In this document: positions 49,606-62,900 of the stretch, piece after piece
Layout of the letters: every line of letters begins with the position of its first letter
Numbering within the stretch: the stretch's first letter is position 1
Assembly (NCBI RefSeq): GCF_932526225.1
Contig: NC_064040.1
Location: 8,529,181-8,593,180, forward strand
Direction of reading: 5' to 3'
DNA: 64,000 nucleotides
Source: Nematostella vectensis
Lineage: Eukaryota > Cnidaria > Anthozoa > Actiniaria > Edwardsiidae
The notes under the pieces: generated by a model
What the model saw: only the letters and a program-made list of their open reading frames with translations
Told to the model about the DNA's origin: nothing
Database searches by the model: none
Program-made: the position numbers and the translations under genes

Positions 49606-52600
49606 ATGACAGTGAGCCTCACGGACCTGCTCGACATGGCAATAAGCCCTGAAATTGGGCCAGTCAACTTTTTCCATTTACGAAATCTTTTGCATACACT
49701 CTTGGAGCACTTCGATATCGGAGAAATCGAAGCTCAACAAGCTGAAATTGTCGCTCCTGGCGGCTATGAAAGCTCTGAGGAATCGGAAAGTGGCTCAGAA
49801 AACTCCGATAGTGAGACTGGTAAGTGATAATTTCTCGTTCGTTGATGTGCTAAAAATGCGTAATCACTTAGTAGATTGATCAATTATTTACGTTTGCTCT
49901 TTCCCGTCAAAATGACAATTAGTAGCTGCGTTTTCGCGCCTTCTATTTTGGGATCAATTGTTTTGCACTTCATGAAGTTGAAAAGTGTTTTGCTGTATTC
50001 TTCAAATGATTTGCGTTAGAGTAATTTTTAGTGTACCCCGGCTTAGATTGAATCCGCGCTCCGGTCTGTTTGTCAGTGAGACTTAAACCCGTATTGATCA
50101 TTCAAGGCACAACTTTTTTTGACAAATGTGAAAGGGACTGAAGAAACATTTTAGAGACCTCAAAAGCAAATAGTTCAGGGCGAATCTGAGCACAAGAGTA
50201 TACTTATTTACAGGTTTACTGACACTTCTATAGTTTTTATAAACTTTATTTTCAAAGAGCCCTTTGAAAACCAGGTTAAAAAATAGACAGTTACAAGAAA
50301 GTAATAATTTGTACGCGTTATCTGATAATAAATGTTTTAAAATCGGTTTTGCGTATCTGATGATAATTATGTTTAAAAATCGGTTTTGCTTTAGACGGCA
50401 GAATATACCGTACAACTTTTGAATTTGGTGACCTCGTATCGAAAACGCAGACTACGCGACTAAAAGACCAGAAATAGACAAAGGTCAACGTCTTCTCGAA
50501 AGAGCACACACTCACTTAAACCAAACGTGGAAAAAAAATAAAAGGGACTTTCACTATTAAAAAAATGGATTTTTTATTATTTTTCTTTCTTGCTCGTACA
50601 AGTTTAATTGCGTTAGGTTCTCCCCAATGAAATTTGTATTTTATTTGCTTAGTATGGCAATATTTCAAATAAGCTAACAAAAATATTTAAAAATCATATC
50701 CTAAAAAATATTATCGGAGATGTCCTAATTTTTTAAAAGGTTACTGGTCTCATCAAATAAATTGTACTGTACGGAAATACTAACGCTTTTAAACTGTCTG
50801 TAAGGTATCTTATGTTTATCAGTAAATCAGCAAATATTTTTGTTAAACAGAAAACGAATCCGAACAATCCGAACCAGAGATCGAGATAGTCGGGGAAGAG
50901 GTTCAGAAAACCATCATCGATGAAGACGGGCAAGAAAAAACTGTGACCGTTACAATACAGAAAAAGGTTATCAAGGAGAAAGACCCGAGCGAGAAGAAAA
51001 AGGACGGAGAAAGCAAAAAGAAACACAGAAGCGAGAAAGCCAAGGATGGATCGGACGGCAAAGAGAGATCAGATAGGAAGGAGAAGAGAAAAGACAGGAA
51101 GACAAAATCGGACAAAGATGGTGACGAGGGCATGAGTGGCAAGAAATCGGACAAGTCTGCTGTATATGGCAGCTCAGCATACGGAAAGGTGTGTAACCAG
51201 CTTAAGATTTAATAAAACAACAGTTAATTCGCTTGGCATGTTTGTAAGACTTTAATTAGGGACTTTAAGGAACGACGACGGCGACTGCAGGGAGAACGTG
51301 ATCCGCCAAAAAGCTTAAATACTCGCGCTCAATTTTAAACTCGTTTATTTATTTTAAAAAAACTATAGTAAAGCCTAGAATCTTATTTCAAACATGGCGA
51401 ACAAAGTTTCTGGTTTCCAGCACACCTGTTCCTTTCCTCGCTAGACCCTGAAACTTGTTGTCGTTTTTAAAGGAATGTATCAGACAGAATCCATTTCAGT
51501 GTATATTTCACGTCTGGCTCTTTGAATTCTCAATTATTTTCTGCCGTCGCCGTTCGCGTTGCCGTTATGGACAAGGACGACGGCGACGGCTAGGACAACG
51601 AGATCGAAAAAGATTATATAAGTTGCAATGGAATAAGCAAAACATTAAAGTCAGAGATAGATAAAAGGCTAAGGACATTATTTCTACAGTAGCGAACGTG
51701 GTTAGAGGAGTTGACACGGCAAACGTCCGCATCCTCAATTGACCGTGAAAGTTGTGGTTTTCACGTCGTGGTTTTATGGAAAACGGCTGAAATGTATCAG
51801 ATAGAACGCATTTTCACGTGCTACTATTGAATTCTGAATCAAATCCCATTGTTTTCTGCCGTCGTCGTTGCTTAAGGTCCCTGTTGTCGCTGCTAAACTC
51901 CCTTTTCAAATACCTCCTCCTAAAGACACTTTGTTTTCAGTCGAGATGAAAGCACAGGTGACGAAAAGGGGTTATTTCAAAGGCCGTGAAATGCTTAGTC
52001 CTCTCTTTCCTCATAAGGACTCCTACGGCAGCAAGTCGAAGAAAGTGGAAAAGAAAGTTACATCGGAAACGATCGGCGAGCTGCCGGAGATCATCAATCT
52101 CGAGAGGCGCATCGAGGCCGCCGAGGTCGGAATCAAGAGTCTACGAAACATTATTGATTCGATGGTCAACCAGGTCGACTTTGGCGATGGCGTAGGGGAT
52201 ATGCTGAAGGCGCAACTGGATCAGGTCAGCGATGTATTTAGCTAGCGCATGCGCAGAATAGGCACTTAACGATGAGCAGTAATGCAGCCAAATAATGATT
52301 ATAAGACTTTATGTTTTAGTCTTAAACGTTATACAACATTGGAATGATTTGTTGATTTTACTTCCCATCAGTCAATCATCGAACCAGCCTATACCCTTGC
52401 GGTAGTTTCACGTGTAATGTGTGTTTCCAGAAAAGATCCATTTCCCCCTTCCTCCTCTCCCCTCCCCCCTCCGTTGTGGTAAAGATCTTAAATGCTTAAT
52501 CCCAAATCTACTCTAATCGTCATACTTTAACGATCTAACTCGAATCCTTAATGATCCTTTAATAGGTTCAACAGCAAATGAACGAAGTCGAGCTCATTAA

Positions 52601-55600
52601 GAAGGAAGAGCCAAAAGACAAGAAAAAGAACAAAGGCTTCAAGTCCAAAGAATCCCAAAATGTCCCACAGACTGGGATCATAACGGAAGGGGACTCCGGC
52701 GCCCTTGGGGCCACAACAGCGTCAGCGCCGGGAGCCCCTGTAGCCCCTGCCTCGGCCATTGCAGCGGTCATTCCACCTCCAAATCGGCGCGCGCAGGACA
52801 CTGGTAAACGGGTACCTTCTCGTAAGGATTCCCGCAAGGGTGGAGTGCAACTAAAGGGAGCGAGGCCTCCGAGCCAAGAAGGAGAGAAACCTGCGCTGCT
52901 TAAAAAGCGGACCACGCTTAGGGATCTACAGCTCAGGAAGATGGCGCGAGAGGAGGGTGTAAGTATCGAAGAGATCGAGGCGAGAGAGGAGGCCGCAGGG
53001 GGGGACGAAGAACAGAAGGAGAAGATGAAGGAAAGAAAGGACAAGAAAGAGGAAAAGAAGGTGAGATATCGGGTAGCTTGTTTTCAAAATGGTGAGAGGT
53101 TTTCAATATTCAAAAGTTAAATTCCGCAGCAACATATGTTACGCATTGACACGAAAGTTACACCAATATTTAAAACCTCTTGAATGAAGCGTCTTTTCAA
53201 CCCGTGTGGTACTCTCAGGGGAGTACACCCGGATATTAAAGGTGAATCGAAAGTACAGAGGCGTGTCTAGAGGAGAATGCAGGGTAGGGTCCAGAGTAGT
53301 AACAGGGGCGTGGCCAGGGAGTGGCCCAGCCCCCCCCTCTAGCAGCCAAAAATACAGTAAATGAATGAGACATTATCTAAAATACAGGAGAAAATGCCTT
53401 GAAAGGACCTTTTTGGGCCCCCTTCTGTTATAAAAGTCCTGGCTACGCCGCTGAATAATTCTCTGACCACATTCTTAACTCTGGTAAGATTTTACTAGAT
53501 CCATCTAGACACTTTTTCTATCCAAATACACAGATAAAATTAACCGTCTTCTGAAGACCGACAAAGGTGTCATCTTGAATCGAAAACATCTCGTTATGAG
53601 ATACTTCGGACCCCCTCCCCTCTCCTCTGGAAACGCCGCGACTGAAGTGGTTCGAGTTATCGGCATACATGTAGCTTAAAGTGTTATTCTCTTTCAATCT
53701 CCAGGATAAGGACAAGGACAAAGATAAAGACGAGGAGGACGACAGCAGCGATTCCGAGGAGGAGCGAGAAGCGATGGACGAGATGATTATGGAGGAGATC
53801 GAAGCCGCCCTTGAGAACGCTGGGGACGACCCTGAGGCCCAGGCCTACGCGCTCAGACTAGGTCTGGAACAGATGCAGGTTGGTACGAGACAGAATGCAT
53901 GTCGTAAGGGGCTGGTACGAGACAGAATACTGATCGTGAGGGGCTGTTAAGAGACAGAATTCTTGTCGTGAGGGGCTGGTACGAGACAGAATACTTGTCG
54001 TGAGGGGCTCGTACGAGACAGAATCACTTATCGTGAGGGGCTGGTACAAGACGGAATGCTGATCTTGAGGGGCTGGTACCGTGTGAGACAAATTGCTTAT
54101 TGATTTAACGATTGTCTTATGTTGTGTTGAGATTGTTTTCTGTACTATATAAGCAAGTATCTTTTTTCTTTCAGAATATGAAGAAGACGCTGTCGATGCA
54201 ACAGGAGGACTTCAAGAAAGACATGGAAAAGAACAAGAAAGCCATTGACCAGTTGTCTAGGGAGTTGTCACTTTTCAGGGCCGCCAGAAAGGCACAGGTG
54301 CGTAAAGGGGGGGGTGGGGGTGCCATCGAGCCTGCTATCCAAGAGGTCGCGGAGCTACGTAAGTTTGTTCCCCTGATGCAAGACGTGGATATCAGTGTGT
54401 GCTTATTGTTTGTGGTGGAGTGTTACACGGATATTGAAGTGTGTTTATTTGTTTGTTTTTCTCGTGCGGCAGGACGCGGAGGGGTTCAACGCGGTTCATC
54501 ATGTGCATAGTATGGTGCTGGAGCTGCAGACAAAACACGACAAGATGATGGCGACCACTGCAGAACTCGTCAACGAGTATAACAGGTACTAAGACCAACA
54601 CTATCATTATCATCATCATCACCACCACCATCATAATCATTATCATCATTACCATCATCATCACTTCAATCACCATCATTATCATCATTATCACCACCAC
54701 CACCATCAGCATCATCATCACTCAGATAATAGCCTGCCTCCAAAAGTCTCTGTCGGCAGCTATCTTGATATCCTAGCAACATGCCAAATGTGAAAAGCCT
54801 GTCATCTGTCTTTTAATACGGAATGAAAACAATGACATTTTTCCCAGGCGAGAGAAAGTCCTGGATGAGCTTGCAGACAGCATTGACAAGCTTGAGCAGA
54901 AGAAAGCGGATAAACAAGATGTCAACAAGAACATCGACATCAAGGCCAACAAGGAAGACTTGGAGTCCAAGGTCAGCATGAACCAATTCGACGAGTCATT
55001 CAACCTGCTGGACCGCGGGCTCAATGAGGCTCTTGAGAAGATGGGAAATCAGGTGAGGCGAGATGGCGATGTAGGGAGGGAATGGGAAATGTAGGAAAGG
55101 GGATAGGAGGCGAAGGGAGGGGATGGAAGATGTAGGCAAGAGATGGGAGTTAAAGGGAGGGGTTGGGAGATGTAGGGAGGAGATGGGTGATGAAGACAAG
55201 AGATGGGATTGTATGGAGGGGATAAAAAGTCAATACAAAAGGCCCAAATAGTCGTATTTGTACTTCTGCCCTGAAAAAATCTTATTAAAGACAAACATTT
55301 GGCAGAGCCTAATACCAGTTTCTGGTGTAATGACGGGATAAAAAGTCGTATAGATCGAGAAGATCTATTCGGACTATTCGTATTAGTACCATTGTATATA
55401 AATAGCAATCACCCTCGGAGCTCAATAGACCGCTTAATAGAGACTGATAGAAGACGATGAATGGTTTTGTATTTTGCTTATGCCCGAGGTTGTGTTTTTT
55501 CAGATGACGATCGAGGATGCTCTGAAGGAAACTCTGATGGACCTACAGTCCAAACTTACCCTCAAACTGGACAGGAACGAGCTGGACAACCTGCGCGCGC

Positions 55601-57786
55601 AGCTTGAGTCGCGCATCAAAGAAGTACAAGTCACGCGCACCGTGATACAGGTGAAACCAGAGGACGGAGAGCCTGCGGGATTTAGGAGGTATGCGGTGTT
55701 ACTCACACTAGATTGCGCACGCAGCTAGAATCACGCAATAATACAGGTCAAATCACGAGCATTCTGGTACAAGGAGAGAACCCGAGTGGTAAACCTGCGC
55801 GTTTTGAAACACAGGCATTCCGTTATCACCTACAATGTGTGGTGCTGATATTGTAAGGATGGTTCTTCTGCAGGAACATCACTGAAAAGGTGCACTGCAT
55901 TTCGTGTGACCGGCTCCTGGATGTGCAAACGTCGGTAGCCCCCCCACCCCTACCCAAGAACCAGCCTCTCCCAAGTCACAAGTCCGCTAAACCTTACACC
56001 ACGTACGAGCTAGAGCACATCAGACAGCACCAGAAGATGAATGTGGGGCTGAGGAAGGCGGTGATCGGCGCAGACTTACCTTACAGTGCCCAGAAGTTAC
56101 GTAACGAGGTCGTTGCCATGACAGGTAAGATTGCGCCAACATTGCCATAGAAACACCACATACCACGATTCCTTCCGCGGGCTACGGGGCAGTTTCAAGA
56201 GTGTCATACTTAACTCTATACCTTTTATAGGAATGGTAGACTCAATCGACCTCCTTCCCAGTGTCGTGCTAACGCTATCGTTTACCCCTTGTAGAAATTT
56301 TAGACTTAATCGACCCCCTCTCCCGCCTTTCCAGTGTTGTACTGACGCTACCGTTTATCCCTTGTAGAAATGGTAGACTTAATCGACCCCCTCTTCCGCC
56401 TTCCCAGTGTTGTACTAACGATACCGTTTATCCCTTGTAGAAATTTTAGACTTAATCGACCCCCACTCCCGCCTTCCCAGTGTTGTACTGACGCTACCGT
56501 TTATCCCTTGTAGAAATGGTAGACTTAATCGACCCCCTCTTCCGCCTTCCCAGTGTTGTACTAGCGATACCGTTTATCCCTTGTAGAAATGGTAGACTTA
56601 TTAGACCCCCTACCCCGCCTTCCCAGTGTCGTACTAACGCTACCGTTTACCCTTTGTAGGAATGGTAGACTTAATCGACCCCCTTCCCCGCCTTCCCAGT
56701 GTTGTACTGACGCTACCGTTTATCCCTTTTAGAAATGGTAGACTTAATCGACCCCCTCTCCCGCCTTCCCAGTGTTGTACTGACGCTACCGTTTATCCCT
56801 TGTAGAAATGGTAGACTTAATCGACCCCCTCTTCCGCCTTCCCAGTGTTGTACTAACGATACCGTTTATCCCCTGTAGAAATTTAAGACTTAATCGACCC
56901 CCTCTTCCGCCTTCCCAGTGTCGTACTAACGCTACCGTTTACCCTTTGTAGGAATGGTAGACTTAATCGACCCCCTTCCCAGTGCCGTACTAACGCTACC
57001 GTTTATCCCTTGTAGAAATGGTAGACTTAATAGACCCCCTACCCCGCCTTCCCAGTGTCGTACTAACGCTACCGTTTACCCTTTGTAGGAATGGTAGACT
57101 TAATCGACCCCTTACCCCGCCTTTCCAGTGTCGTACTAACGCTACCGTTTACCCTTTGTAGGAATGGTAGACTTAATCGACCCCCTCCCCCGCTTTCCCA
57201 GTGTCGTACTAACGCTGCCTTTTACCCATTGTAGGAATGGTAGACTTAATCGACCCCCTCCCCCGCCTTCCCAGTGTCGTACTAACGCTACCGTTTACCC
57301 TTTGTAGGAATGGACTTGATCGACCTCCCCCCTTCCCAGCGCTACTGCGGTGGCTCCCACACGATCATCCACCCGCTGCGCCGCAACGTCAAGTCCAACA
57401 GCCACTTCAACCAGTACGTGGTGATAAAAGACGACGCCGAGGCCCCTGTAGCCTTACCCAAGCGAGAATTCATCGTCCCTAAGGACTCCGGATTGAAGAA
57501 GCACTCGAAACCCAAGCTCCCGTCGATCCGGCAAGGCATGAGTGACGACGTGCCCCCAATGGAGTACGAGTACGAGGAGCGCCCCGCAAGTGCACCAGCC
57601 ACGCCCTCCCTCTTATCCAATCACAACAACTATAATAACTACCCTCAGGGTAAGGTTCGGCGGAGTATGAGCTCCCCACAAGGGGGCCCTCCGTTATCAC
57701 CCCCACCGGGGAGGACAGGGGAGGGTTCGCCGGTTGAGCTTGGGAGGATTTCGGTGACTGTGCCGAGTCCAGACGTTGAGAGTTAA
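49606..57786 (+). CDS. QRICH2-like protein with DUF4795 (about 927 aa, 11 exons)
   Basis: Exons: 49606-49819, 50851-51188, 52018-52224, 52566-53060, 53705-53878, 54175-54297, 54473-54585, 54848-55052, 55504-55688, 55874-56124, 57308-57786. The N-terminus MTVSLTDLLDMAISPEIGPVNFFHL resembles the QRICH2/C16orf96 start. Then come a Ser/Glu acidic patch, Lys-rich low-complexity stretches and a coiled-coil DUF4795 core (ELQTKHDKMMATTAELVNEYN; REKVLDELADSIDKLEQKKADKQDVN; MTIEDALKETLMDLQSKL). A CISCDR cysteine motif, typical of this family, follows, then a Pro/Ser-rich tail. In vertebrates QRICH2 is a sperm-flagellum protein, so an axonemal or ciliary role is inferred. The donor after 54297 (CAG|GTGCGT) was chosen because the later GTAAGT at 54361 breaks the frame. 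Two introns hold junction-linked minisatellites. Confidence 0.82.
51257..51891. mobile_element. Nested MITE-like copies with GACGACGG ends in QRICH2-like intron 2
   Basis: Left end AGGGACTTTAAGGAACGACGACGG and right end CCGTCGTCGTTGCTTAAGGTCCCT are inverted and match the element at 4944-5145. A second pair of GCCGTCGCC/GGCGACGGC blocks near 51541-51592 suggests one copy inside another or a compound element. Confidence 0.55.
53879..54085. repeat. 36-bp tandem repeat abutting a QRICH2-like donor
   Basis: Six copies of GGTACGAGACAGAATACTTGTCGTGAGGGGCT starting at the first intron base after exon 53705-53878. The first copy overlaps the GTTGGT donor; later copies have GGTACG in its place, so they are weak decoys at most. 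Confidence 0.85.
54596..54725. repeat. CAT/CAC trinucleotide repeat in QRICH2-like intron
   Basis: Impure ATCATCATCACCACC tract directly after the donor at 54586. Simple repeat, no coding value. Confidence 0.9.
56228..57307. repeat. 73-bp minisatellite built from the last QRICH2-like acceptor
   Basis: About 15 copies of a 73-bp unit that ends in CCCTTTGTAG and begins GAATGGTAGACTTAATCGAC. The last exon starts after the final CCCTTTGTAG at 57307, and its first 40 bases (GAATGGACTTGATCGACCTC...CTTCCCAGCG) are a version of the unit. Most copies keep a polypyrimidine tract and AG. The unit is not a multiple of three, so use of different copies changes frame. Confidence 0.93.
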
Positions 57787-58571
57787 TGAAAGAAGCTTAA
57801 AGCTTGGTACATACTTCAGATAAATCGGGGTGGGTATAAGGAAGCTATCTGGTGTGGATACTGTAAATTTTGATTCATCACGATGGTGCTATCCCGTGCT
57901 GATATACTGCCCGATAAAAGCACCAAAAATATGACATGGGGAAATTAATAACAATATGGCGCTGTTAATATTCCATTCTGTTTTTCGCTCGATTGCATCA
58001 CGCTACCTCGTGCTCTTGCAACCTACTTACAAAACTACAGCTTGATCGAATGCGCGTATTTGAAAATTTGAGTCACTTTTGTGTCATATAGACAAGAATG
58101 TTACTGCTTTCCAGACCTGTTTATGCCTATATTTACTCTTGTATGTTTATTTATTTGATACACATGAGGCACTGCGGGTTACGACACGGATTCTCCAAGT
58201 TCAACCTTATTTGAAATAGGTGTAATTGTAGTTTGATCTAACACGCGGCACGACACACAACTCTAAACTCATGTTAAGGTACCTAAAGCGAGAAGGTCAC
58301 TGCTAAGCCCAACCTTCACCCCAAGACCTTAGATCCTCCAGCATTTTCTAGTTTAGATCAATTTTTTTTTCATTTGCTTGATGCTCCATGATTGCTTTTC
58401 GAAAAGATCACTGCAGATTAAAGAGAAGTGCTCGTGGTCGCAAAAATAGTATCGCGCTCCTCATGTTCGCCAATGCTTTAAAAGACCATTTGATACCCCT
58501 ATTAGAATATATTTTCATCTAGAGTATGGCATCATATCTCTTGGATAAACTATACAGATTGTAAAAATGTA

Positions 58572-58577
58572 AATAAA
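58572..58577 (+). other. Probable poly(A) signal of the QRICH2-like gene
   Basis: AATAAA in GTAAATAAAAGTG, about 790 bp after the stop codon. Other A-rich sites exist downstream. Confidence 0.45.
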
Positions 58578-58924
58578 AGTGTTACAGGAATTGAAAGAAT
58601 AATGCAGAAACTGCTACGCGAAACAGCGAAACCATCACACGTGAGGCATAAGTTAATGACTGGCTACGTTTTGTAATATTAGTGTTTAACAACGAAAGCA
58701 AGGAATGCCATCATGGAGAGGGCATCTTTCACCCTGAGCTTCGTGATCTATTTATGGTTTCGCTGCTTAATGTATTTGAAGTAAGTTTTTGCCATTTATC
58801 TTGCCACCAAGTGTGTAATAGAACTAAAGTATTTATACGGTGTTTTATAATGGTTAGTATTTATTGATTCTTTAAGAATCTTTAAAGAATAATAAACGAA
58901 GATTTAAAATGTCGTAGTAGCAAT

Positions 58925-59490
58925 TGGTCAGCATCTCCACAATGCGCCTCCATTCGAGCCAGGTCATAATGCCTATAATGCCCACTTTAGACAGGTCATC
59001 ATTCTTTACGCGCCCATTTTAGGAAGGCCATAATGCCTTGCGCGAACATTTTAGACAGGTCATCATTCCTTGCGCGCCCTTTTTAGGAAGGTCATAATGC
59101 CTTGCGCGCCCATTTTAGACAGGTCATCATTCCTTGCGCGCCCTTTTTAGGAAGGTCATAATGCCTTGCGCGCCCATTTTAGACAGGTCATCATTCCTTG
59201 CGCGCCCTTTTTAGGAAGATCGTAACACCTTGCGCGCCCACTTTAGCAAGGTCATAATGCCTAGGGTGCCCACTTTGGTCGTGCAATCATGCATTGCGCG
59301 CCCTTCTAGGCTACGTCATCATGCCTTGCGCGCCCATTTCAGGAAGGTCATGCCTTGCGCGCCAATTTTAGGACGCCTTGCGCGCCCAGTGTGACCAGGT
59401 CATCATGCCTTGCGCGCCCATTTCAGGAAAGTCATCATGCCTTGCGCGCCCAGTTTTGCCAAGTAATCATGTCTTGCGCGCCAAGTTAAT
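58925..59490. repeat. 31-32 bp minisatellite with GCGCGCCC core
   Basis: About 17 diverged copies of TCATCATGCCTTGCGCGCCCATTTTAGGAAGG, in an alternating two-unit (62-64 bp) higher order between about 59010 and 59230. Contiguous, no unique spacers. Confidence 0.92.
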
Positions 59491-59654
59491 GCGGGTTGTG
59501 AAAGTTGTTGTAGTTTACGAATGAAAATCGACAATCTTTCATAAAATAATTTTATTGGATATCTGAAGTCTTTCATATATTAGCACTTGTATATACAAAA
59601 TACACGTAACACGAACCAGTTTCTCGTGTTATTTCGAATTAAATGTACACTTCG

Positions 59655-59975
59655 TTGTTGTCGTCATCATCATTGTCGTCGTAATCATAATTGTTGTCGT
59701 CATCATAATTGTTGTCGTCATCGTTGTTGTCTGTCGTCATCATCATTGATTGTCGTCATCATAATTGTTGTCGTCATCATCATTGTTCTAGTCATCGTTG
59801 TTGTCGTCATCATCATCGATTGTCATCATCATCATCATTGTTGTCGTTATCTTTTTTGTCGACGTCCCCCATCATGGTCAATTTCGTCAAAACCACGTAT
59901 CGTAACACCCGTCATCATCATCAACATCGTCATCTTCGTCGTCATCGTCATCATCTTCACCGTCATCAACTGATT
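59655..59975. repeat. CAT/CGT trinucleotide repeat
   Basis: Impure GTCGTCATCATCATTGTT tract. On the minus strand its lower end encodes the Asp-rich tail of the unrecognised gene at 59887-63150. Confidence 0.85.
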
Positions 59976-62900
59976 TTATTCGTCCTGACTTCGTAACGGT
60001 GAACTGCAGCATCGTGTTGGATAGTTTCTTTCTGTGTTGAAGGCGAAACTTGCGTTTCTGCGATGACGGGGATTTTGCCTCCATGGTGGATTCACTAGTA
60101 GACAAAGAATTGATTTTCGTTCAAAACTTCTAGTAAAAAACATCACAAGGTTGTGTAATAGAAACCATAGTCTAAAACCCGATGCATTTACTCTAGTAAA
60201 AAACATAAGGTTGTGACACCATAGGCTAAAAACCGCATTTATGCATTTTTTTTCTATTGTCAAGTTTGTTAACTCCTTGCCCCATACTTTATGCATTTAC
60301 CATTTACCATTTCACAAAAGGCTCGGCATTTTATCAAGACGTTCGAGAGCGTATGTACATGGTTATCGCAAATTGCGCCAAGCACAAGTGCAGTGGGAGC
60401 GCCAAGATCGAACTTACTCAGGGTGTCTCCTATAAAAGGTCCTTCTTTTCATCTAGTGCAGGCGCGTACCCAGGATTTGCTTAGGGGGGGGGGGGGGGGG
60501 TGCGCAGTCATAGGAATCATAGAAAAAGCATAGTATTTGAAGATTCCTTAATACGAAATGCCCCACTTTTTGGCCGCCAAGGGGGGGAGAGGGGTGCGCA
60601 CCCCCCTGTGTACGCGCCTGCAGTGAAAAGCAACAGAATAAAAGTTAGACGTTTCAAGGAATAGTTCTGTAGATCACCTGGTGTCGCTGGAAGTTGACTT
60701 GGTTCGTTCCAGTAAGCCGGGTATTGTCTGTAAGAGGCTCTGCATTTTGTCAAGCTTTTCGAGCGCGTGCCTGTGAATTTTGACAAAACATACACATGTG
60801 AGTGTCGTGCATGAGTATCAATAGGTCAGGAAAGCAATTCCGCCCAGTTCCCTTCCCTGTTCGGCTCACATATTAAAGCCGCATTGTCACCAGTTTACTT
60901 ACGCAGGTCCGACGGAAACAACCGTTAAAAGACAAAAGAATCTATTAAAATCCGAGATATTAAACAGGCCATCCGCTCTAAATTATCAATCACATCCTCA
61001 AAGAAACTTCAAATAAACAGACTGCTTTCAATATTTTGAAATATTTTTCGCGTTTTCCGTTAAAAATCAGCGGATATTGTTACGTAACCGACCGGAAGTA
61101 AACTGGTGATAATGCGGCTTTAAGATGTGCTGGTCGAATAAGTGTCTCCGAAGAATATGAAGTACTGCGTATAACACCGCCTGATGACGATGACTAAGGC
61201 GCAAACGCAAGAGCAAGCAAGCACTTTTTGATTTTACGGAGGCATAGAACCGGCGCAACTGGGTTAGGGATAGCTTAGGGCTAGCGCAACTGGGTCATGG
61301 CTAGCGCAACTGGGTCATAGCTAGGTTAGAGCTAGCGCAACTGGGTCATGGCTAGGTTAGAGCTAGCGCAACTGGGTCATGGCTAGGTTAGAGCTAGCGC
61401 AACTGGGTCATGGCTAGGTTAGAGCTAGCGCAACTGGGTCATGGCTAGGTTAGAGCTAGCGCAACTGGGTCATAGCTAGGTTAGAGCTAGCGCAACTGGG
61501 TCATGGCTAGGTTAGAGCTAGCGCAACTGGGTCATGGCTAGGTTAGAGCTAGCGCAACTGGGTCATGGCTAGGTTAGAGCTAGCGCAACTGGGTCATGGC
61601 TAGGTTAGAGCTAGCGCAACTGGGTCATGGCTAGGTTAGAGCTAGCGCAACTGGGTCATGGCTAGGTTAGAGCTAGCGCAACTGGGTCATGGCTAGGTTA
61701 GAGCTAGCGCAACTGGGTCATGGCTAGGTTAGAGCTAGCGCAACTGGGTCATGGCTAGGTTAGAGCTAGCGCAACTGGGTCATAGCTAGGTTAGAGCTAG
61801 CGCAACTGGGTCATAGCTAGGTTAGAGCTAGCGCAACTGGGTCATGGCTAGGTTAGAGCTAGCGCAACTGGGTCATAGCTAGGTTAGAGCTAGCGCAACT
61901 GGGTCATAGCAAGGTTAGAGCTAGCGCAACTGGGTCATAGCTAGGTTAGAGCTAGCGCAACTGGGTCATGGCTAGGTTAGAGCTAGCGCAACTGGGTCAT
62001 GGCTAGGTTAGAGCTAGCGCAACTGGGTCATGGCTAGATTAGAGCTAGCGCAACTGGGTCATGGCTAGCTTAGAGCTAGCGCAACTGGGCTAAGATTATC
62101 ATAGGGTTAAGGTTAGCGCAACTAAATTACCGTTGTTGCCATCCGTAATTCTCAATCGTACTGCGTCTTCTCTAGCTCTTGCGCCTATTATCCCCAGCCA
62201 TACACACTATCCCCCCTTTTATGCCTCTCCTTTCAGCCTAGTTGCAATAGTAAGAAACCCGCTTTTAACCAGCTACATCATACTCTCAGTCACGGAATTA
62301 TATATTTGTAATAATAATGGTAAGTAATAAACTTCGAGAAAGAACAATATATTAATGACTTCCAGAACTATATATTGATTACCCTTAATGAATAATCTTA
62401 CGATTCAAACATGCTTTTCCGGATTTGGTTCAAATGTATTGGGATCATGGTTCCTTTTGGTCGTAGAACTTCCATTTGCCAATCACTAGATTTGCCGTTT
62501 GCACTGACAACGTTTTTGTAATATATAAACCCCGTTTGGTTTTTAAAAGGAAACAACTACCTGCGTACGTACCGAATAGCCAGGCAGTCATCACAGTGGT
62601 TAATTCCTTGAATATATACCTTTCTGAAACAAAATCAGTATAATGAATGAAAACAGTTGCATAAAAACTCAACTCACTTTGAGGGTCTTCTGGGAGCTAG
62701 ACGCCATATTGAAAATTACACATAAGACCCTGGGGACGAGGTTGAGCTTAGCCTTATCATCACCTCCCTATACAAACTTTGCGCATGTTCAAACACGATG
62801 TCACGTGATATCATACCTTGCTTCCTCCCAGTTGTTTTGGAGAATAAGCGCAGATGCCTTTGCCAAGTACGACTTAGGGAGACTTGGGTTCACACGAATT

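Larger units (their letters stand above)
57787..59886. other. 3' UTR and intergenic repeats
   Basis: The QRICH2-like 3' UTR probably ends after AATAAA at 58572-58577. Beyond it lie a GCGCGCCC minisatellite (about 58925-59490) and a CAT/GTC triplet tract (about 59655-59975). A block near 58165-58235 (GCGGGTTACGACACGGATTCTC..., CCTTATTTGAAATAGGTG) has relatives near 1085-1105 and 1975-2005. No gene seen. Confidence 0.65.

Noticed and set aside
54298..54361. Longer version of QRICH2-like exon 6 ending at the GTAAGT at 54361
   Set aside because: It leaves phase 1 and puts an early stop in the next exon; the donor at 54298 keeps the frame.
58925..59490. GCGCGCCC repeat as a CRISPR-like or CpG regulatory array
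   Set aside because: It is a head-to-tail minisatellite without spacers; no gene start lies nearby.
59587..59996. His/Cys/Val-rich plus-strand frames
   Set aside because: Simple triplet repeat; the minus strand is the one with splice-supported coding sequence at its lower end.
61268..62098. Regular repeat that could suggest a CRISPR array
   Set aside because: Units are contiguous with no unique spacers, and the host is a eukaryote.
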